Assembly (NCBI RefSeq): GCF_003403015.1
Contig: NZ_QURL01000002.1
Coordinates: 248,001-312,000 of the forward strand
Length of the DNA: 64,000 nt
Direction of reading: 5' to 3'
Origin: Fulvimarina endophytica
GTDB lineage: Bacteria > Pseudomonadota > Alphaproteobacteria > Rhizobiales > Rhizobiaceae
The position numbers and the translations under genes were made by a program. A model generated the notes under the pieces. It saw only the letters and a list, made by a program, of their open reading frames with translations. It did no database searches and was not told the DNA's origin. Shown here piece by piece: positions 51,560-61,436 of the stretch; the stretch's first letter is position 1, and every line of letters starts with the position of its first letter.

Positions 51560-53614
51560 CTACAGGTCCTTGCAGAGGCGGAGGGAGTCGTAGATCGCGG
51601 CGTGGATGTTGCGCCCGGCGAGAACGTCGCCGACGCGGTAGAGCGTGAACCCGTCCTTCTCGGCCGAGCCGTTCACCTCGAAGGGCTGGGGCCGGCCGGC
51701 GACGACGGCGTCCTGATCGACGAAGCCGTTGTTCTTCGAGCGATCCTTCAGCTTGAAGTGGAGTTCGTCCACCGGATGGGTGCCGTAATCGACGACGATA
51801 TGGTCGACGACCCGCTCCTCCTCTTCCAGCGTCATCACATTGCGCAGGGCCGCGATCTTGCGGTTGCCTTCCGGATAGATCTCGATCAGCTCCATGTTCG
51901 GCGTCATGACGACGCCGAGCTTGTAGAGCTCGCGCAGATGCACCGGCTGGTTGGTGCCGCCGATCTCCTCGCCCACCATGCGGTCATGGGTTGCGAGTTC
52001 CACGAGGCAGCCCTTCTTGGCCAGATGCTCGGCGGTGGAGACGGCGTTGTGCTCGCCGATATCGTCGAAGACGAGGACGGTGCCGGCGGGCTCCACCCTG
52101 CCTTCGAGGACGTCCCAGGTGGAGACGGCATGCTCGGCCCCCGGCACTTCGCCGAGATGGGGCAGGCCGCCCGTCGCCATGATGACGATATCCGGCGACA
52201 GCGCCGCGATCGCCGCATCGTCGGCGGCGGTGTTGAGGCGGATATCGACGCCGAGCTTCTGCACCTGGGCGACCAGCCAGCGCGGAATGCCGGTGAGTGC
52301 CTCGCGCCAGGTGGCCTTGGCAGCGGTGAGAACCTGGCCGCCGAGCCTGTCCGACTTCTCGAAAAGCGTGACCTCGTGACCGCGTTCGGCGAGCACCCGG
52401 GCCGCCTCGAGGCCGCCGACGCCGCCGCCGACGACCACGGCGCGCTTCTTCACCTCGGCCTTCTGGATCACGTGCGGCATGGTCGCCTCGCGGCCGGTGG
52501 CCGCGTTCTGGATGCACAGGGCGTCCTTGCCGACATAGATGCGGTCGATGCAGTAGCCGTAGCCGATGCACTGGCGGATGTCGTCGGCGCGGCCCTCCGA
52601 CAGCTTCTTGATGAGATGGGGATCGGCGATGTGCGCGCGCGTCATCGCGATCATGTCCACATGGCCTTCGGCGACCGCTCGCGCGCCGGTGGCGAGATCG
52701 GTGACGCGCTGGGCGTGGAAGATCGGGATGTCCACCTCGCGCTTCACCGCCGAGGCGATCGGCAGATAGGGCGCGACGGGGAAGGACATGTTGGGCAGGG
52801 AGACGGCGTGGGCGAGATGATCGCGCGCCTGGCCACCCATCACGTTGAGGAAGTCGACGAGCCCGCGATTGGCATATTCGGTGGCGATCGTGATGAGATC
52901 CTCGGCGGTGAGCCCGCCCTTCAGGAGTTCGTCGCCGGACATGCGCATGCCGATGACGTAGTCGTCTCCGACCGCCTCGCGCATGGCCGACAGGACCTCG
53001 ATGCCGAACCGCATGCGGTTCTCGAGGCTGCCGCCATACTTATCGGTGCGATGATTGCTGTTGGGCGACCAGAACTGGTCGACGAGATGGCCGTGGGCGG
53101 CCGAGATCTCGCAGCCGTCGAGTCCGCCTTCCTTGCAGCGGCGGGCGGCCGAGGCGAAGTCGCGGACGATCCGGTCGATCTCCTCCTGCTCGAGCGCCTT
53201 GGAGACCGAGCGGCTCGCGGGCTCGCGGGTCACCGAGGCCGACTTCACCGGCAGCCAGTTCTCCGTATCCCACTTGGTGCGCCGGCCCATATGGGTCAGC
53301 TGGATCATCAGCTTGGCGCCGTGCTTGTGCATCCGCTCCGAGAAGCTCTGGAAGAACGGAACGACGCTGTCGTCGGCGACCGAGATCTGGTTCCAGGGCG
53401 TTGCCGGGCTGTCGAGGGAGACCGAGGACGATCCGCCGAACATCGACAGGCCGATGCCGCCCTTGGCCTTCTCCTCGTGATAGAGCTGATAGCGCTCCTG
53501 CGGCTTGCCGTCCTTGCCGAAGGAGGGCGCGTGAGACGTCGACATGACCCGGTTGCGGATCGTCATTCCCTTGATCGTCAGGGGTTTGAGCAGAGCTTCG
53601 GCATTCGCGATCAT
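51560..53614 (-). CDS. dgcA: Flavin-dependent dimethylglycine demethylase DgcA
   Basis: 684 residues. The N-terminal half is an Old Yellow Enzyme-type barrel that binds FMN (GLDGCEISAAHGHLVDQFWSP, with His174 and His176). The C-terminal half carries NAD/FAD domains (AVVVGGGVGGLEAA). A 4Fe-4S segment lies between them. In related trimethylamine dehydrogenase and 2,4-dienoyl-CoA reductase the cluster uses four Cys. Here the sequence CIGYGYC at 349-355 and Cys367 gives only three, with Tyr352 at the second position. Probable substrate is dimethylglycine. Stachydrine-type demethylases share this build. Confidence 0.86.
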   Translation of the reverse strand: MIANAEALLKPLTIKGMTIRNRVMSTSHAPSFGKDGKPQERYQLYHEEKAKGGIGLSMFGGSSSVSLDSPATPWNQISVADDSVVPFFQSFSERMHKHGAKLMIQLTHMGRRTKWDTENWLPVKSASVTREPASRSVSKALEQEEIDRIVRDFASAARRCKEGGLDGCEISAAHGHLVDQFWSPNSNHRTDKYGGSLENRMRFGIEVLSAMREAVGDDYVIGMRMSGDELLKGGLTAEDLITIATEYANRGLVDFLNVMGGQARDHLAHAVSLPNMSFPVAPYLPIASAVKREVDIPIFHAQRVTDLATGARAVAEGHVDMIAMTRAHIADPHLIKKLSEGRADDIRQCIGYGYCIDRIYVGKDALCIQNAATGREATMPHVIQKAEVKKRAVVVGGGVGGLEAARVLAERGHEVTLFEKSDRLGGQVLTAAKATWREALTGIPRWLVAQVQKLGVDIRLNTAADDAAIAALSPDIVIMATGGLPHLGEVPGAEHAVSTWDVLEGRVEPAGTVLVFDDIGEHNAVSTAEHLAKKGCLVELATHDRMVGEEIGGTNQPVHLRELYKLGVVMTPNMELIEIYPEGNRKIAALRNVMTLEEEERVVDHIVVDYGTHPVDELHFKLKDRSKNNGFVDQDAVVAGRPQPFEVNGSAEKDGFTLYRVGDVLAGRNIHAAIYDSLRLCKDL

Positions 53615-53654
53615 GGGGTGCGCTCTCCTGCGGGATCGAGGACGGTTCGGTGGA

Positions 53655-54770
53655 TCAGCGTTCGATGACGAGATCGCTGAGGGGCTTGGCGCAGCACAGG
53701 AGCGCCTTGCCGGCATCGATCTCGCGCTGGCGGATGCCGCCCGAATGCTTCATGTCAAGTTCGCCGGACTTGACCTGCGACTTGCAGGTTCCGCACAGGC
53801 CCTTCGAACAGGAGGAGGGGACGCGGATACCGGCGCGGCGCGCGGCTTCCAGCACCGTCAGGTTCTCGGGGCACTCGACCGTGCGGCCGGTCTTGGTGAA
53901 CTCGACCTGATAGACCTTCAGCGGCGTCTCGATGACTTCGGTCGCCTCGACGATCTGCTCCTGCGCTTCCTCGGTGAAGGAATCGAAGTTGAAGCTCTCC
54001 TCGAAATACCGGCTCATCTCGAAGCCGGCGCCCTTCACCATCTGCCGTACCGCCTTCATGAAGGGAGCCGGGCCGCAGACATAGATCGAACGGGAGCGGA
54101 AGTCCGGGCAGATCATCTCCAGCTTGGCGATGTCCAGCCGGCCGCGATAGCCGGGCCAGCGCTCGAACTTGGAGTCGTCCTCGCAGATGAAGGTCGGCTT
54201 GATCGAGTGGTTGCGAGCGCCCATGAATTCGAGCTCTTCGCGGAAGATGATGTCGGCGGGCGTGCGCGCCGCATGGATGAATTCGATATCGGCGATCAGC
54301 GCGTGATCGAAGGCCGACCGTGTCATCGCCATCATCGGCGTGATGCCGGAGCCGCCGGAGATGAAGAGATATTTGGACTGCGTCTCGCCGGCCCAGCTGA
54401 ACTCGCCCATGGGGACGGTGCAGCGCAGCATCATGCCTTCCTGGAACTCGTCGTGAAGCCAGTTGGAGACGGGCCCGCCCGGCACGCGCTTGACCGTGAT
54501 CGAGATCGTGTCGGGACGGGAGGGAGGCGAGGAGATCGTGTAGCAGCGATGGATCGTCTCGCCGCCGATCTCGAACTCGAACGTCATGAACTGCCCGGAG
54601 ACGAACTCGAACTGGCGCTTGAAACGCGGCGCGAAGATGAAGGTCTTCACGTCGTGGGTCTCGTTGCGCACGGCACGGCAGATGAGGACGTCGTCCTCTT
54701 CCGGCTCCCAGCGATAATAGCCGGTGGGAACGGGCGCGATCTTCGGCTCTGGCATGTCCATGGCGTTCAC
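53655..54770 (-). CDS. gbcB: Glycine betaine demethylase reductase subunit GbcB
   Basis: 371 residues. An FNR-type flavin domain (HRCYTISSPPSR) leads to an NAD-binding domain (SGGSGITPMMA, then CGPAPFMKAV). The C-terminal 90 residues are a plant-type 2Fe-2S ferredoxin domain with Cys ligands in PSSCSKGLCGTC and LLCC. It passes electrons from NAD(P)H to the Rieske oxygenase encoded just upstream. Cytoplasmic. GbcA ends 57 bases before it. Confidence 0.92.
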   Translation of the reverse strand: MNAMDMPEPKIAPVPTGYYRWEPEEDDVLICRAVRNETHDVKTFIFAPRFKRQFEFVSGQFMTFEFEIGGETIHRCYTISSPPSRPDTISITVKRVPGGPVSNWLHDEFQEGMMLRCTVPMGEFSWAGETQSKYLFISGGSGITPMMAMTRSAFDHALIADIEFIHAARTPADIIFREELEFMGARNHSIKPTFICEDDSKFERWPGYRGRLDIAKLEMICPDFRSRSIYVCGPAPFMKAVRQMVKGAGFEMSRYFEESFNFDSFTEEAQEQIVEATEVIETPLKVYQVEFTKTGRTVECPENLTVLEAARRAGIRVPSSCSKGLCGTCKSQVKSGELDMKHSGGIRQREIDAGKALLCCAKPLSDLVIER

Positions 54771-54827
54771 CTGTCTCGAGAGGCGTTGAATGTCAGGGGC
54801 GGAAATCTCGCGTCCGCCCCCGCATCG

Positions 54828-56087
54828 TCAGGCGACGGCTCTGGTCTTGGCCAGATGGGCGAGCATCCGGCCGACATACCAGTTGGTGCATTTCTCCACC
54901 AGCATTTCGGTGTGCGGCGAGTAGGGGCCGGGGACGTAGCCCTTGCCGCGAACGCCCTGCTGGCAGTAGCCGACGAGTTCGCCGTCCTGCTGGTTGGTCG
55001 CCATCCAGACGCCGATCAGGTTTTCGAGATCGTAGTCGATCCCCTCCTGGGCGTCCTTGTGGACGAGCCACTTCGTGCGAAGCACGGAGCGCTCGGCATC
55101 GATCGGCAGGACCGAGAAGACCACGGCATGGTCGCCCATGAAGTGATGCCAGGAATTGGGCTGCGTCCAGAAGTGGAGAGCGCCGGCCTTGGCATTGGTC
55201 ATGGAGCCCATGAGCTTCTTGCAGGCGCGCTTGGTGTCCATGGTGTGGCTCTCGCCGGCACCCGCGAGCGGCAGGCGCTCGGTCCTGAAGCTCGTGACCA
55301 TGTCGTCGAGGCGGTCGATCTCCTTCGACGGCAGGCCCTGGGCCTCCCATTCGGCATGGTTGTCGTTGAGCATGCAGGCATAGTTTTCCGCATGCTCGCG
55401 CTCGTGCGGCTCGAGCTCCTTGGGATCGAAGCCGAAGCCGTAGGCGAAGAGCGGAACGGTGAGTTCGGGATGGTTCGCGCCGCAGTGATAGCACTCGCGG
55501 TTGTTCTCCATCGTCAGCTTCCAGTTGCCCTCCTCGATGAGGTCGTGCTGGTAGGCGATCTTGGCCTCGCGCAGGTTGTGGGGCGCGAGATAGGGCGCCA
55601 TCTGCCGCTCCATCTCGTCGAAATCCTGGGGCGGATTCTCGGCGAGGCAGATGAAGAGCAGGCCTTCGAGCGAGCGCACATGCACCGGCTTCAGGCCGTG
55701 GCAGGACTTGTCGAAGTTCTCGCCCATGTGCTCGGCGTGGATGAGCTCGCCGTTGAGGTTGTAGACCCAGGAGTGATAGCGGCAGACGAGATTGCCGACC
55801 GTGGTCTTCTCCTCGTGGACGAGGCGCGCGCCGCGATGGCGGCAGACATTGTGGAAGGCGCGGATCTCTCCGTCGTCGTCGCGCACGATCGCGATCTCGG
55901 TCTCGCCGATCTTCACCATCATCACGTCGCCCGGCTCCGGAACGTCGACATCGACGCCGACGAACAGCCAGTGCTGGCCGAAGATGATCTCCATGTCGGC
56001 CGCGAACACGTCCGGGTCGAGATAGAAGGGGGCTTCGAGGGTGTGGCCCTTCTTGCGGTGGGTCAACTGCGAGACAAGATCGAACAT
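54828..56087 (-). CDS. gbcA: Glycine betaine demethylase oxygenase subunit GbcA
   Basis: 419 residues, a Rieske non-heme iron oxygenase alpha subunit. The Rieske 2Fe-2S ligands are Cys82, His84, Cys102 and His105 (CRHRG and CRYHSW). The mononuclear iron site is given by Glu198, His201 and His206 in the NNRECYHCGANHPEL segment. It removes one methyl group from glycine betaine as formaldehyde, giving dimethylglycine. Stc2-type stachydrine oxygenases are close relatives, but the neighbourhood of dgcAB and soxBDAG favours glycine betaine. Confidence 0.92.
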   Translation of the reverse strand: MFDLVSQLTHRKKGHTLEAPFYLDPDVFAADMEIIFGQHWLFVGVDVDVPEPGDVMMVKIGETEIAIVRDDDGEIRAFHNVCRHRGARLVHEEKTTVGNLVCRYHSWVYNLNGELIHAEHMGENFDKSCHGLKPVHVRSLEGLLFICLAENPPQDFDEMERQMAPYLAPHNLREAKIAYQHDLIEEGNWKLTMENNRECYHCGANHPELTVPLFAYGFGFDPKELEPHEREHAENYACMLNDNHAEWEAQGLPSKEIDRLDDMVTSFRTERLPLAGAGESHTMDTKRACKKLMGSMTNAKAGALHFWTQPNSWHHFMGDHAVVFSVLPIDAERSVLRTKWLVHKDAQEGIDYDLENLIGVWMATNQQDGELVGYCQQGVRGKGYVPGPYSPHTEMLVEKCTNWYVGRMLAHLAKTRAVA

Positions 56088-56171
56088 GGTGTGTCTCCGA
56101 AGAGGACGATGAGGTCGCCGGCCCATTCCGGCTCCCTTGGGGAAGGCGGCTCGCGGGGAGCCGCCCCTGGT

Positions 56172-56744
56172 TCAGGCGACCGCGAAATCCTTTGCGGCAT
56201 CAGCCAGATAACCCTGTACATAAGTCGCGAAGGAACGCCAGCAGGTGACCTGCCAGGTGGTCTGCGACAGGCGGGCGAGAACGATGTCGCTTTTCGCGAA
56301 GATCGTGCGGGTCGCCATGCCGACGGGGAAGGCCTCGAGCGAGAGATCGAGGGGCGAGCCCGACGCGATCACGGCGTCCGAGGCCGCTCCGCTCACCTCG
56401 AAGGTCACGTCCCGGTGGGAGACGTCGACGAGCGAGAAGGCCTTGCCGGACATCTCCTCGGCGATGCGCTCGGCAAGGTTGTCGACCTCGCCGTCGTCGC
56501 ACAGGAACATCCACTCGTCGGGACCGAGGCGCATCGCGGCGAGATCGCCGTTCTCGCGCCGGGTGTTGATGGCGCCGTCCACGGCGAGACCGGACACCTC
56601 GGAGCGACCCTCGAGTGCGGCCTCCTTCGCGCGGAAGGAGAGACGCCCCATCGTCGGCTGGAGCACGATGTCGATCGGACCCCTGCCGGCCTGTTCGGCG
56701 AGGAAGACGGCCGGGGCGCGCTTTGCGAGATTGACCTCAAGCAT
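56172..56744 (-). CDS. soxG: Sarcosine oxidase subunit gamma
   Basis: 190 residues. SoxG is the smallest of the folate-binding-like subunits in the heterotetramer. The typical regions are MRLGPDEWMFLCDD and SDAVIASGSPLDLSLEAFP. It overlaps the soxA stop by eight bases. It holds no cofactor but is needed for assembly. Confidence 0.92.
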   Translation of the reverse strand: MLEVNLAKRAPAVFLAEQAGRGPIDIVLQPTMGRLSFRAKEAALEGRSEVSGLAVDGAINTRRENGDLAAMRLGPDEWMFLCDDGEVDNLAERIAEEMSGKAFSLVDVSHRDVTFEVSGAASDAVIASGSPLDLSLEAFPVGMATRTIFAKSDIVLARLSQTTWQVTCWRSFATYVQGYLADAAKDFAVA

Positions 56745-59721
56745 CGATCGATTCCTTCTCGTGCTGGTAGAATACGGATGTCGCGATCACCGCTTCGGTG
56801 AAGCCCTTCGGCGTCGTCACCCAGACGGTCTCTCCGATCCGGTCGCGCCCGCCCTTGACCATGGCCATGGCGATCGACCGGCCGCAATTGGACGAATGAT
56901 AGCTCGACGTGACATGGCCCGCGATCGGCATCGGCACCGGGGCGGTCGGATCGTCGACGACCATCGCGCCCTCGTCCAGCACCTCCTTCGGATCCTTGGC
57001 GAGGACGCCCACGAGCTGCTTGCGGTCCTTGCGCAGGATGTCCGGGCGCGACAGGGAGCGCTTGCCGACGAAGTCCGGCTTCACCTTCGAGACGAGGCCC
57101 GACAGGCCGACATCGTCCGGCGTCGCCGTTCCGTCGGTCTCCTGGCCGACGATGATGAAGCCCATCTCGCAGCGAAGGACGTGCATCGTCTCGGTGCCGT
57201 AGGGCGTGATGTCGTATTTCCGGCCCTCTTCGTAGAGCGCCTTCCACACCGCCGCCGCATAATCGGCCGGAACGTTCACCTCGAAGCCGGCCTCGCCCGT
57301 GAAGGAGACGCGGAAGAGGCGGGTCGGCACGCCGCAGATGAAGCCTTCGCGCACCGACATATGGGGGAAGGCATCCTCCGACATGTCGATGTCCGACACG
57401 AAGGGTTCGAGAACCTTCTTGGCGTTCGGACCCTGAAGCGCGATCACCGCGTACTGCTCGGTGATCGAGGTGATGAAGACGTCGAGATCCGGCCACTCGG
57501 TCTGGAGATAGTCTTCCATGTGCTGGAAGACCCGTGCCGCGCCGCCCGTGGTGGTGGTCACGTGGAAGCGGTCCTCGGCCAGGCGCGCGACGACGCCGTC
57601 GTCCATCACGAAGCCGTTCTCCCCGAGCATGAGGCCGTAGCGGCAGCCGCCGACCTTCAGCTTGGTCCAGGCATTGGTGTACATGCGGTTCATGAACTCG
57701 GCGGCATCGGGGCCGACGACCTCGATCTTGCCGAGGGTCGAGGCGTCGAAGATGCCGACCGAGGTGCGGACCGCCTTGCATTCCCGGTTGACGGCCGCAT
57801 GCATGTCCTCGCCCGAGCGCGGGAAGTAGTGGGCGCGGCGCCACTGGCCGACCGGCTCGAACTCAGCGCCCTGGGCCTCGGCCCAGCCGTCGATCGCGGT
57901 CTTGCGGACCGGCTCGAACCGCTCCTCGCGCGAGGGGCCGACGAGCGCGCCGAAGGTGACGGGCGTGTAGGGCGGGCGGAAGGTGGTGGTGCCGATCGCC
58001 GGCAGCGGCCGGTCGAGAAGACCCGCCACGAGACCGAGGGCGTTCATGTTGGACGTCTTGCCCTGATCGGTCGCCATGCCCGTGGTGGTGTAGCGCTTGA
58101 CGTGCTCGATCGATTCGAAGCCCTCGCGCACCGCAAGCTTGATGTCCTTGGCCGTCACGTCGTTCTGGAAGTCGACGAAGGCCTTCACCTTCTTCGGATC
58201 CTCGTCGGTCGGCAGGACGCGCACCGGCTGGAAGCCGGTGAAGGTCGCGCTCGCGGTCACCTCGCGGCTGCCGCCGCCGGCCTTCGCGCCGTCGGCGATG
58301 ATGGCCGAGAGATCGTAGATGCCGTGGCAGGCGCCGGCCGAAACCTCGTTCTGCACCGACTGGCCGGGCAGGAAGGCGTCGATATCGGCATCGAAGACGA
58401 GCTTGCCGCGCGACTGGGAGAACAGGTGGACCGACGGCGTCCAGCCGCCGGACATGGCGACGGTGTCGCATTCGAGCGTGCGCCGGGTGCCGACACCGCC
58501 GGTCTTGCCGAGCGGGGCGACGATGAGGCCGGTGACGCGGGCCTTGCCGAGCGCCTTGACGACCGTGTGGCCGGTCAGGACCTCGATCCCGGCCTCGCGC
58601 GCCTCGGCGAGCTCGGTGCCGCAATCCTCGCCGAGACGGATGTCGACGATCGTGACCGCGATGCCGGCGGCCTTGGCGTCGAGAGCCGTGCGATAGGCCG
58701 AGGCGCCGGAGGTGGCGACGACCATGCGGTTGCCCGGCTTGACGGCATAGCGGTTGATGAAGGCGCGGGCGCTCTCGGCCAACATGATGCCGGGCCGGTC
58801 GTTGTTCTCGAAGACGAGCGGACGCTCGTGGCTGCCGGCGGCAATGATGACCTTGCCGGCGCGCACCTGCCAGAGGCGCTCGCGGGCAAGACCCTCGAGC
58901 GCGTCGTCGCGGTGATCGGCGACGCGCTCGACCATCGCGACGTGGTTGTGGTTGTAGTAGCCGAAGACCGTCGTGCGCGGCAGGAGAACGACATTCTCGC
59001 GGGCATCGAGAGTTGCGACCATCTCGTCGACCCAGGCCTTGGCGGGCTTGCCGTCGATGGTCGAGGTCGCATCGTTGAGGAGCGCGCCGCCGAAGAGGAA
59101 GCCCTCGTCGGCGAGAAGGACGCGGCTTGAGCCGTCCTCGGACGCCGCGAGCGCGGCCGACAGGCCTGCGGGGCCGGCGCCGACGACCAGGATGTCGGCA
59201 TAGGCGTGGCGGTTGGCGTAGCGATCGGGATCGGCGACCTCGGGGGCTTCGCCGAGGCCGGCGGCACGGCGGATCACCGGCTCGTAGACCTTTTCCCAGG
59301 CGCTGCGTGGCCACATGAAGGTCTTGTAGTAGAAACCGGCGACGAAGACCGGCGACAGGATGTCGTTGAGCGCACCCACGTCGCGCTCGAGCGAGGGCCA
59401 GTGGTTCTGGGTCTCGGTCTTCAGCCCGTTGCGCGCCTCGACGACCGAGGCGCGATTGTTCGGATCGCGCCGGCCCTTGCCCTTTTCCGGGCGCCAGTCG
59501 ACCGAGAGCAGCGCATTGGGCTCATCCGAGCCGTGGCTCAGAATGCCGCGCGGGCGGTGATACTTGAACGAGCGACCGGCCAGATGCGAGCCGGAGGCGA
59601 GCAGCATGGAGGCGACGGTATCGCCGCGATAGCCGTTGAGGGTCTTGCCGTTGAACGAGACCGAGATCGGCTTGGAGCGGTCGATGTGGCCGCCGGACTG
59701 AATGCGGAAGGGCTGGCTCAT
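56737..59721 (-). CDS. soxA: Sarcosine oxidase subunit alpha
   Basis: 994 residues. The N-terminus has a 2Fe-2S-like fold (FNGKTLNGYRGDTVASMLLA), then an NAD-binding domain with VVGAGPAGLSAALAASEDG. The C-terminal 350 residues are a GcvT-like tetrahydrofolate-binding aminomethyltransferase domain (from about residue 640). The enzyme oxidises sarcosine to glycine, giving 5,10-methylene-tetrahydrofolate and hydrogen peroxide. It lies between soxD and soxG. Confidence 0.95.
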   Translation of the reverse strand: MSQPFRIQSGGHIDRSKPISVSFNGKTLNGYRGDTVASMLLASGSHLAGRSFKYHRPRGILSHGSDEPNALLSVDWRPEKGKGRRDPNNRASVVEARNGLKTETQNHWPSLERDVGALNDILSPVFVAGFYYKTFMWPRSAWEKVYEPVIRRAAGLGEAPEVADPDRYANRHAYADILVVGAGPAGLSAALAASEDGSSRVLLADEGFLFGGALLNDATSTIDGKPAKAWVDEMVATLDARENVVLLPRTTVFGYYNHNHVAMVERVADHRDDALEGLARERLWQVRAGKVIIAAGSHERPLVFENNDRPGIMLAESARAFINRYAVKPGNRMVVATSGASAYRTALDAKAAGIAVTIVDIRLGEDCGTELAEAREAGIEVLTGHTVVKALGKARVTGLIVAPLGKTGGVGTRRTLECDTVAMSGGWTPSVHLFSQSRGKLVFDADIDAFLPGQSVQNEVSAGACHGIYDLSAIIADGAKAGGGSREVTASATFTGFQPVRVLPTDEDPKKVKAFVDFQNDVTAKDIKLAVREGFESIEHVKRYTTTGMATDQGKTSNMNALGLVAGLLDRPLPAIGTTTFRPPYTPVTFGALVGPSREERFEPVRKTAIDGWAEAQGAEFEPVGQWRRAHYFPRSGEDMHAAVNRECKAVRTSVGIFDASTLGKIEVVGPDAAEFMNRMYTNAWTKLKVGGCRYGLMLGENGFVMDDGVVARLAEDRFHVTTTTGGAARVFQHMEDYLQTEWPDLDVFITSITEQYAVIALQGPNAKKVLEPFVSDIDMSEDAFPHMSVREGFICGVPTRLFRVSFTGEAGFEVNVPADYAAAVWKALYEEGRKYDITPYGTETMHVLRCEMGFIIVGQETDGTATPDDVGLSGLVSKVKPDFVGKRSLSRPDILRKDRKQLVGVLAKDPKEVLDEGAMVVDDPTAPVPMPIAGHVTSSYHSSNCGRSIAMAMVKGGRDRIGETVWVTTPKGFTEAVIATSVFYQHEKESIDA

Positions 59722-59734
59722 GATCGTTCAACCT

Positions 59735-60052
59735 TCAGGCGGAGCGCACTTTGGCGGGATCGGGGATGTTCGCGTTCGAGGCGTCGGGACGGGGCTCGCC
59801 CATCTTGTAGGTCTCGACGACCTTGTCGCTCACGGTGTCGCGCAGGGCGTTGAACCAGCGCCCGCAGCCATGGCGATGCTGCCAGCGCTCGGCATGCAGG
59901 CCCTTGGGATTGGTGCGGTAGTAGAGATATTCCGCCCAGGCCTGGTCATCGAGCTCGGCCGGCGTCTCGGGCCGTGCGATATGGGCCTCGCCGCCGCAGT
60001 GGAACTCGCTCTCGGCGCGCTTGCCGCAATAGGGACACTCAAGCAGTAGCAT
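59735..60052 (-). CDS. soxD: Sarcosine oxidase subunit delta
   Basis: 105 residues. Zinc ligands are Cys6 and Cys9 (CPYC) with His59 and Cys63, the four positions of the family. The protein stabilises the SoxA-SoxB complex. It lies between soxB and soxA, as in the known operon order soxBDAG. Confidence 0.94.
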   Translation of the reverse strand: MLLLECPYCGKRAESEFHCGGEAHIARPETPAELDDQAWAEYLYYRTNPKGLHAERWQHRHGCGRWFNALRDTVSDKVVETYKMGEPRPDASNANIPDPAKVRSA

Positions 60053-60077
60053 CGATCCGTTCCTTCTTCGGCAGCGG

Positions 60078-61331
60078 TCAGTGGGACACGGCGGCAGCGG
60101 CCGCTTCGTCGATGAGGGTGCCGGTGCGGAACCGGTCGAGGCTGAAGGGCGCGTTGATCCGGTGCGGCTCGCCCGTCGCCAGCATGTGGGCGAAGACGTG
60201 GCCCGAACCCGGCGTCGCCTTGAAGCCGCCGGTGCCCCAGCCGCAATTGACGAACAGGTTCTTGATCGGCGTCTTCGACAGGATCGGGGAGCGGTCCGGC
60301 GTCACGTCGACGATGCCGCCCCAGGAGCGCAGCATCCGCATGCGCGTGAACTGCGGGAAGAGTTCGCAGATGGCGTCCAGCGTGTGGTTGGTGACGTGGA
60401 TGCCGCCCTGCTGGGAATAGGAGTTGTACTGGTCGGTGCCCGCGCCGATGACGAGCTCGCCCTTGTCCGACTGGGAGATGTAGGCGTGGACGGCGTTCGA
60501 CATGACGACGCAGGGGAAGACCGGCTTGACCGGCTCGGAGACGAGCGCCTGGAGCGGCACGCTCTCCACCGGCATGCGCAGGCCGAAGCGGCCCATGACG
60601 ACGCCGGTGTGACCGGCCGCGACGACGCCGACCTTGTTGCAGGAGATCGTGCCGCGCGTCGTCTCGACCGCCTTCACCGACCCGTCGGCATTGCGCTGGA
60701 GACCGGTGACCTCGCAGTTCTGGATGATGTCGACGCCGCGGGCGTCGGCGCCGCGGGCATAGCCCCAGGCGACCGCATCGTGGCGGGCGGTGCCGCCCTT
60801 CCTCTGGAGAGCGCCGCCCATGACCGGGTAGCGGATGTTCCGCGAGGTATCGAGGGGCGGACAGAACGCCTTGCACTCCTCGGTCGTCAGCCACTCGTTG
60901 TCGACGCCGTTGAGGCGGTTGGCATAGACGTGGCGCTTGAAGGTGACGACGTCGTGATGGTTGTGCGCGAGCATCAGGACGCCGCGCTGGGAGAACATGA
61001 TGTTGTAGTTGAGTTCCTGGGAGAGGCCTTCCCACAGGTTCATCGCGTGATTGTAGAGCGCGGCCGACTCGTCGAAGAGATAGTTCGAGCGGATGATCGT
61101 CGTGTTGCGGCCGGTATTGCCGCCGCCGATCCAGCCCTTCTCGATCACGGCGACATTGGTGACGCCGTGGACCGTGGCGAGATAATAGGCCGTCGCGAGA
61201 CCGTGTCCGCCGCCGCCGACGATGACGACGTCGTAATGCTTCTTGGGTTCCGGTGCGCGCCATTGGCGCTCCCAGCCGGTGTGACCCTTGGTCGATTCCT
61301 GAAGAAGCGAAGCGAGCGAGAAGCGGCGCAT
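60078..61331 (-). CDS. soxB: Sarcosine oxidase subunit beta
   Basis: 417 residues, a DAO-type flavoprotein. The dinucleotide-binding motif [17 protein letters not shown] and the substrate site segment [24 protein letters not shown] are evident. The protein binds FAD and covalently held FMN in known examples. It is the first gene of the ten-gene operon. The ATG at 61331 opens the conserved N-terminus ([13 protein letters not shown]). A 39-residue longer frame upstream has no support. Confidence 0.95.
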   Translation of the reverse strand: MRRFSLASLLQESTKGHTGWERQWRAPEPKKHYDVVIVGGGGHGLATAYYLATVHGVTNVAVIEKGWIGGGNTGRNTTIIRSNYLFDESAALYNHAMNLWEGLSQELNYNIMFSQRGVLMLAHNHHDVVTFKRHVYANRLNGVDNEWLTTEECKAFCPPLDTSRNIRYPVMGGALQRKGGTARHDAVAWGYARGADARGVDIIQNCEVTGLQRNADGSVKAVETTRGTISCNKVGVVAAGHTGVVMGRFGLRMPVESVPLQALVSEPVKPVFPCVVMSNAVHAYISQSDKGELVIGAGTDQYNSYSQQGGIHVTNHTLDAICELFPQFTRMRMLRSWGGIVDVTPDRSPILSKTPIKNLFVNCGWGTGGFKATPGSGHVFAHMLATGEPHRINAPFSLDRFRTGTLIDEAAAAAVSH

Positions 61332-61360
61332 AGGACGGACCCCCGTTGAGACAAGTTCGG

Positions 61361-61422
61361 TGTCGCATTTCGAACCATACGAAACTGTCGAAAATCCGTC
61401 GCCCGCCATTGAGAATGCGACA
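61361..61422. promoter_or_regulatory. Perfect 9-bp inverted repeat upstream of soxB
   Basis: TGTCGCATT at 61361-61369 and AATGCGACA at 61414-61422, 44 bases apart. The near arm is 30 bases upstream of the soxB start. A regulator such as the GbdR-like protein could bind both half-sites. Confidence 0.5.
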
Positions 61423-61436
61423 GCTTTGTTCGATTT

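Noticed and set aside
53544..56801. A 1085-codon plus-strand frame opposite gbcA and gbcB
   Set aside because: It covers genes with intact motifs on the minus strand. No signature of any protein was seen in it.
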